Translations under genes and position numbers: made by a program | Notes under the pieces: model-generated | Databases searched by the model: none | What the model was told of the DNA's origin: nothing | What the model saw: only the letters and a program-made list of their open reading frames with translations | Assembly (NCBI GenBank): GCA_949547975.1 | Contig: CATITW010000186.1 | Coordinates: forward strand, 1 to 9,317 | DNA length: 9,317 nucleotides | DNA from: Cryomorphaceae bacterium | GTDB taxonomy: Bacteria > Bacteroidota > Bacteroidia > Flavobacteriales > Schleiferiaceae | Direction of reading: 5' to 3' | Shown: piece by piece, positions 5,576 through 9,317 of the stretch | Layout: each line of letters begins with the position of its first letter | Position numbering within the stretch: position 1 is the stretch's first letter

Positions 5576-6991
5576 ATGGCCCTCCGCACAGATTTTTTAG
5601 ACCAAGACATTTTCTCCGAAGTGGGTGCTGCTGCGGATGAGCTGGGCATAGCCTGCTACGTGGTTGGCGGTTTCGTCCGTGACCAATTCATGGGCCGTCC
5701 TCGGAAAATGGACTTGGACTTTGTTGCCGTAGGAAGCGGGATTGCTTTAGCGAAAGCCACAAGAGCGCGTTTGGATAAAAAACCCAAGCTGAGCGTATTC
5801 AAAAGCTTTGGAACTGCCCACATGAATTACCGAGGGGTTGATCTGGAGTTTGTAGGAGCGCGCAAAGAAAGCTACCAGCGCAACAGCAGAAATCCTATCG
5901 TTGAAGATGGAAGCTTGGAAGACGATCAGAACCGTAGAGACTTCACGATCAACGCGATGGCTATCTGCCTGAACAAGGCACATTGGGGTGAACTGATCGA
6001 CCCTTTCGATGGGGTCTTAGACATCGAGCGCAAACTACTTCGCACACCGCTCAACCCGGACAAAACCTTTGACGATGACCCCTTGCGCATGATGCGGGCG
6101 GTGCGTTTTGCGGCGCAGCTACAGTTCAAAATTGATTCTAGAGCGCTCTTAAGTATTCGCGAACATGCCGATCGAATCAAGATCGTTGCCCCAGAACGCG
6201 TGAGTCAAGAGCTGAACAAAATCATGGCGGTGGAACGCCCGAGCTACGGATTAGGACTCCTTTTTACAACGGGTTTACTCCAGCACATACTTCCGGAAAT
6301 CCAAGATCTACAAGGGGTTGAGGAGCAAGAAGGACACAAACACAAGGACAATTTCTACCATACCCTCGAGGTGGTCGACAACCTTGCGCGACATTCCGAC
6401 AACCTCTGGCTCAGATGGGCCGCTCTGTTGCATGATATCGGCAAGCCACGCACCAAGCGCTTTATCAAACCACAAGGCTGGACCTTCCGCGGTCATGAAT
6501 TTTTGGGCGGTAAAATGGTCCCTAAAATTTTTAAGCGACTGCACCTTCCTACCGATGCACGCATGAAATACGTGATCAAAATGGTACAGATGAGTTCCCG
6601 ACCGGCCTCCCTTGTGGATGAGCATGTCACGGACAGCGCAGTGCGTAGATTACTTTTTGATGCTGGTGAAGACGTAGAAGATCTTATGAAGCTGTGTGAG
6701 GCAGATCTCACCACTAAAAACGAAAAGAAAAAACGTCGATACCTCAATAACTTCAAGCAAGTGCGCGTGAAGTTCAAAGAGGTGGAAGAGCGTGACCACA
6801 TTCGTAATTTCCAACCTCCTGTGAGTGGTGAAGAGATTATGGAAGCATTTGGCATCGGTCCTTGTCGGGCGATTGGTCAAATCAAAGAAGCACTAAAGGA
6901 AGCTATTTTGGAAGGCGAGATTCCAAACGATAAATCGGCAGCCCTTCAAAAAATGGAGGCGATTGCTAAAGACCTAGGATTGACGAAATAA
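5576..6991 (+). CDS. cca: CCA tRNA nucleotidyltransferase with HD domain
   Basis: Class II nucleotidyltransferase that adds or repairs the 3' CCA of tRNAs; members of this superfamily also include poly(A) polymerases, but the layout fits the tRNA enzyme. The 471 residues contain VVGGFVRDQFMGR (29-41), the catalytic carboxylates DLD at 46-48, RRDFTINAMA, a DPLRMMRAVRFAAQL neck segment, and ERVSQELNKIM. The C-terminal half carries an HD phosphohydrolase domain: FYHTLEVVDN with His262, and ALLHDIGKP with His286-Asp287. Such HD domains often have phosphatase activity in bacterial CCA enzymes, though that is inference here. It begins immediately after the membrane-protein stop (0 nt) and is followed after 2 nt by the next gene. 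An ATG start with no Shine-Dalgarno is visible. Confidence 0.94.
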   Translation: MALRTDFLDQDIFSEVGAAADELGIACYVVGGFVRDQFMGRPRKMDLDFVAVGSGIALAKATRARLDKKPKLSVFKSFGTAHMNYRGVDLEFVGARKESYQRNSRNPIVEDGSLEDDQNRRDFTINAMAICLNKAHWGELIDPFDGVLDIERKLLRTPLNPDKTFDDDPLRMMRAVRFAAQLQFKIDSRALLSIREHADRIKIVAPERVSQELNKIMAVERPSYGLGLLFTTGLLQHILPEIQDLQGVEEQEGHKHKDNFYHTLEVVDNLARHSDNLWLRWAALLHDIGKPRTKRFIKPQGWTFRGHEFLGGKMVPKIFKRLHLPTDARMKYVIKMVQMSSRPASLVDEHVTDSAVRRLLFDAGEDVEDLMKLCEADLTTKNEKKKRRYLNNFKQVRVKFKEVEERDHIRNFQPPVSGEEIMEAFGIGPCRAIGQIKEALKEAILEGEIPNDKSAALQKMEAIAKDLGLTK

Positions 6992-6993
6992 TT

Positions 6994-7539
6994 ATGGAAA
7001 TATTTCTACGCGTTATAGCGGACACCGACGATACTGTACTCAAAGAAATGCGCATTAAGGGCAGCGCAAGTATGCTGTCATTGCACGAGCACATCTTCAG
7101 TTCATTCGGCTTATTACCGGGTGAAATGGGCAGCTTTTTTGAAAGCACTCCCGACTGGGATCAAGGCGAAGAACTTCCGATGTTTGCCATGGAAGAGGAC
7201 AGTCAAAGCATGGAAAACCGCACTGTGGCCGACTTCTTTTCTACATCGAGCCACGCACTCTACGTCTACAACTTCCTCGATATGAACATCTTCTACGTAG
7301 AAAAAACACGTATCGATGAAGAGGAAGGGTTTGAAGACTTTGTGATACTCTCAAGCGTAGGTGAACTCCCTACACAGGCGGCGAACAACGCTGATGCTCC
7401 TGCTGCAGCGAGTAAAAATCCGGAAGCGATGAGTGAAGCTGAACTGAACGAGATCTATGGACTAGAGGACTTGGACGCAGGAAAACTACCGGGAGAGGAA
7501 GAAGGCGACGACCAAGGCTACGAAGAACCGTACTATTAG
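6994..7539 (+). CDS. Plasmid pRiA4b ORF-3-like (IS1096 TnpR-like) family protein
   Basis: Acidic protein of 181 residues. The N-terminal half has the MEIFLRVIADTDD start, an SLHEHIFSSFGL helix near residues 29-40, then FFESTPDWDQGEE and a LYVYNFLDMNIFYVE strand pair, which resembles the pRiA4b ORF-3 / IS1096 passenger TnpR-like family as found in Bacteroidota. The C-terminal third (about 130-181) is Ala-, Glu- and Asp-rich and probably disordered. No catalytic residues are recognisable. The family name comes from a plasmid and an insertion sequence, but nothing around this gene looks mobile: it sits 2 nt after cca as the last gene of the operon. Its TAG stop overlaps the stop of the opposing gene by 3 nt. 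The function is unknown. Confidence 0.75.
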   Translation: MEIFLRVIADTDDTVLKEMRIKGSASMLSLHEHIFSSFGLLPGEMGSFFESTPDWDQGEELPMFAMEEDSQSMENRTVADFFSTSSHALYVYNFLDMNIFYVEKTRIDEEEGFEDFVILSSVGELPTQAANNADAPAAASKNPEAMSEAELNEIYGLEDLDAGKLPGEEEGDDQGYEEPYY

Positions 7540-7826
7540 GGAATGTGAATTGCCAGTACGCGCTCTACAGGGATTTTAATATCACCCTTTAAATAGATGT
7601 ATCCTGCGTAGTGCAGCCAAATCGTCGTGATGATTTGATACACTTTGGGTCCTTCAGCCGAAAAGGTGATGTTGACTTTCTTGTGCTGAATGTTTCCCAA
7701 ATAAGTAGCCTTATGAATGATTTGAGAACGCTTCAAAATATCATTGTACGTGGCGAGTACTTCCCCTTTAGAAAAGCGAATTTCAGCAGTTTCAAGGCGG
7801 GTGATATTTTCAGGTAGTAAGGTCAT
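7536..7826 (-). CDS. Hypothetical protein, 96 residues
   Basis: I do not recognise a named family. The product is a small, probably cytoplasmic protein without signal peptide or membrane helix. It looks mainly beta-stranded: MTLLPENITRLETAEIRFS, a helix with EVLATYNDILKRSQ, then KATYLGNIQHKKVNITFSA, KVYQIITTIWLHY and a final YIYLKGDIKIPVERVLAIHI. Regular alternation of hydrophobic residues and absence of low complexity argue for a real gene. ATG 7826 is preferred over an in-frame ATG at 7877, which would overlap the divergent channel gene by nine bases. It stands alone between a convergent neighbour, with overlapping stop codons (TTAG, 7536-7539), and a divergent one 42 nt away, so it must have its own promoter. 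Confidence 0.7.
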   Translation of the reverse strand: MTLLPENITRLETAEIRFSKGEVLATYNDILKRSQIIHKATYLGNIQHKKVNITFSAEGPKVYQIITTIWLHYAGYIYLKGDIKIPVERVLAIHIP

Positions 7827-7868
7827 AGAAGGCTCAGGCTGTTGTCCTAAAATACGTAAATTCGGTGA
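7827..7868. promoter_or_regulatory. Divergent intergenic gap before K+ channel gene
   Basis: These 42 nt separate the starts of the 96-residue gene (minus) and the channel gene (plus) and must hold, or overlap, promoters for both. Only imperfect boxes are visible: TAAATTCG at 7857-7864 on the plus strand, 4 nt before the channel ATG, and TATTTTAG on the minus strand (7855-7848); each has one mismatch to TAnnTTTG. The six-base palindrome TACGTA lies at 7853-7858. No -33 elements could be assigned. Confidence 0.3.
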
Positions 7869-8702
7869 ATGATGCACTATAACTCTATTCGAAAGAAGAT
7901 CTACAACGTCATCTTTGAAGCGAATACCCCCGCAGGCAAGGCCTTTGACGTTGCACTGTTTTTCCTGATCGGCATTAGTGTTCTATCCATCATGCTAGAG
8001 ACGGTTCCCCGGATTTCCGAATCGTATAAAGCGGTGTTTTTTTCGATTGAACTCGTCACTACCCTACTTTTTACCTTAGAGTATTTTCTAAGGATATGGT
8101 GCAGTCCGAAACCACTGGGCTATGTGCGTTCGTTTTACGGACTCATCGATCTTATCGCGACTGCTCCGCTCTACATTTCACTCATTTTACCTGGAGGTAC
8201 GTTTGGGATTGCCATCATACGTTCGCTCCGATTATTGCGCATTTTTCGCGTCCTGAAACTGAGCCGATTCCTGGTCGAAGGAAACATGCTTTGGCAAAGC
8301 TTATTGCGCTCCTCTCGTAAAATTGGCGTGTTTTTATTTACCGTATTGCTGCTCTGCGTCCTTATGGGCACAGTCATGTATGTGATCGAAGGGCCTGAAA
8401 ACGGCTTCACCTCGATTCCCTTAAGTATTTATTGGGCGATTGTTACCTTAACTACGGTAGGTTATGGCGATATTGCGCCCCATACCGTGCTGGGCCAATT
8501 CGTTGCTTCCGCCATCATGATCCTTGGGTACGCCATCATCGCAGTACCCACCGGAATCGTGACAGTTGATCTAACACGGTCCGCACCGCTTGAAACAAAG
8601 GCCACACGACGCACTTGCGAAAACTGTGGCGAAACATCCCCTACTATAAACGCACATTTTTGCTGCAATTGTGGCACTAAACTCCCTGAACATGTCGACT
8701 AA
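7869..8702 (+). CDS. Voltage-gated K+ channel-type ion transporter with C-terminal zinc ribbon
   Basis: Six-helix Kv-type channel subunit, 277 residues, inner membrane. Hydrophobic segments fit S1 (about 24-44), S2 (53-77), S3 (84-107), S5 (150-172) and S6 (206-232). S4 is textbook, with basic residues every third position: Arg118, 121, 124, 127, Lys130 and Arg133. The selectivity filter TVGYGD at 196-201 predicts potassium, and S6 has the AVPTGI gate motif (Pro227). The short cytoplasmic tail carries CENC (250-253) and CCNC (265-268; CxxC from 265 to 268) spaced by 11 residues, a predicted zinc ribbon. Tetramer assembly is known for the family. The start is ATGATG, so 7869 or 7872 are both possible. 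The 3' end overlaps miaA by 11 nt in another frame. Confidence 0.92.
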   Translation: MMHYNSIRKKIYNVIFEANTPAGKAFDVALFFLIGISVLSIMLETVPRISESYKAVFFSIELVTTLLFTLEYFLRIWCSPKPLGYVRSFYGLIDLIATAPLYISLILPGGTFGIAIIRSLRLLRIFRVLKLSRFLVEGNMLWQSLLRSSRKIGVFLFTVLLLCVLMGTVMYVIEGPENGFTSIPLSIYWAIVTLTTVGYGDIAPHTVLGQFVASAIMILGYAIIAVPTGIVTVDLTRSAPLETKATRRTCENCGETSPTINAHFCCNCGTKLPEHVD

Positions 8703-9317
8703 AACACTTCTTAATATCTGTGGCCCTACTGCTGTAGGAAAAACTGCTGTTGCCATGTATTGGGCGGAGCGCTTCAAATGCCCCATCCTTTCTACAGACA
8801 GCCGTCAATGCTACAGCGAATTAGCCATCGGTGCTGCGCCGCCTTCTAAAGAAGAATTGGCAGCAGTCGATCACTATTTCGTTGCCGACAGAAGCATCAC
8901 CGAACCCGTTACGGCAGGAGAATTCGAACATTTTGGCATCGCCACGCTCACTGAATTGTTCAAATCGCACGATGTCGTAGTCGCTGTCGGAGGTTCTGGG
9001 ATGTACATCGACGCACTGTTGCACGGACTAGATCCACTGCCGAGCGACCCTGAAATCAAAGCCCAGCTCGAAGACCGCCTAGAAGCTGAAGGCATTAGCC
9101 CATTGTTTTTGGAGCTTAAGGACGCCGATCCAGTACATGCCGCTAAAGTCGACTCTCGAAATCCACGTCGCGTGATTCGTGCTCTAGAGGTGATCGAATG
9201 TACCGGCAAGCCCTATTCGGAGCAACTCAACTCCGAGCCCAAAGAACGCGATTTCAACATCGTGAACTGGGTGCTCAATATGGACCGCAATGAACTTTAT
9301 GACCGCATCAACCGCCG
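8692..9317 (+). CDS. miaA: tRNA dimethylallyltransferase MiaA, N-terminal part (runs off right edge)
   Basis: MiaA transfers a dimethylallyl group to N6 of adenosine 37 in tRNAs that read codons starting with U. The first 208 residues are present and the gene continues beyond the window. Recognised motifs: P-loop CGPTAVGKT (10-18), STDSRQCY (34-41) with the conserved Asp36 and Ser37, an IGAAPPSKEEL segment, VAVGGSGMYIDAL (97-109) and SRNPRRVIRALEV (155-167), all in family order. ATG 8692 gives the standard short lead (MSTKTLLNI) before the P-loop. The first 11 nt lie inside the end of the channel gene, so the two are likely cotranscribed or translationally coupled. Identification is secure; the C-terminal part cannot be checked. 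Confidence 0.97.
   Translation, partial: MSTKTLLNICGPTAVGKTAVAMYWAERFKCPILSTDSRQCYSELAIGAAPPSKEELAAVDHYFVADRSITEPVTAGEFEHFGIATLTELFKSHDVVVAVGGSGMYIDALLHGLDPLPSDPEIKAQLEDRLEAEGISPLFLELKDADPVHAAKVDSRNPRRVIRALEVIECTGKPYSEQLNSEPKERDFNIVNWVLNMDRNELYDRINR

Noticed and set aside
6994..7539. Mobile element suggested by the IS1096/pRiA4b family name
   Set aside because: No transposase, terminal inverted repeats or target-site duplication; the gene is 2 nt from cca in a compact operon.
8691..8786. Antisense open frame across the channel end and miaA start
   Set aside because: It is the shadow of the miaA P-loop region; miaA itself is clear on the plus strand.

Overview
The window looks like ordinary chromosomal core sequence from a member of the Bacteroidota, most likely Flavobacteriales (Cryomorphaceae/Schleiferiaceae-like; the family is a guess). 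Three things point there. Several genes belong to families typical of that phylum: a DUF5606 protein, a pRiA4b ORF-3-type protein, and a histidine phosphatase paired with polyphosphate kinase. The start codons lack clear Shine-Dalgarno sequences. Promoter-like TAnnTTTG (-7) boxes of the Bacteroidota type precede ruvX, def and dapD. Coding density is very high: the largest gap is 87 nt, and no rRNA, tRNA, CRISPR array, insertion sequence or phage gene is visible.

Left block, minus strand, read from 3609 down to 1: ruvX (Holliday-junction resolvase-like / rRNA processing) - def (peptide deformylase) - a small TPR-like lipoprotein - a DUF5606 protein - mazG (NTP pyrophosphohydrolase) - sixA-like histidine phosphatase - ppk1 (polyphosphate kinase, only its first 80 residues, running off the left edge). 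Most junctions are overlaps (ATGA or TAATG) or very short gaps, so this reads as one or two operons: ruvX to mazG, then sixA-ppk1 after an 87-nt gap.

Middle block, plus strand, 3679-7539: dapD (lysine/peptidoglycan precursor synthesis) - a WaaE-like family 2 glycosyltransferase - an unidentified small membrane protein - cca-type tRNA nucleotidyltransferase with an HD domain - an acidic pRiA4b ORF-3-like protein. Junctions are a 1-nt overlap, a 4-nt overlap, 0 nt and 2 nt, a tightly packed operon. It diverges from ruvX across a 69-nt gap where two opposed -7 boxes form a perfect 7-bp inverted repeat (CACAAAG/CTTTGTG). The ruvX box lies only 4 nt before its ATG, so its transcript may be leaderless.

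Right block: a short conserved-looking hypothetical gene on the minus strand (7826-7536) ends tail-to-tail with the pRiA4b-like gene, their stop codons overlapping. Divergent from it, a six-helix voltage-gated K+ channel with a C-terminal zinc ribbon overlaps the start of miaA (tRNA dimethylallyltransferase), which runs off the right edge.

I found no convincing new system. The most worthwhile leads are the altered DERFTS motif in RuvX, the symmetric divergent promoter, the zinc-ribbon channel overlapping miaA, and three small genes without known function (a two-helix membrane protein, the 96-residue protein, and the DUF5606/lipoprotein pair).
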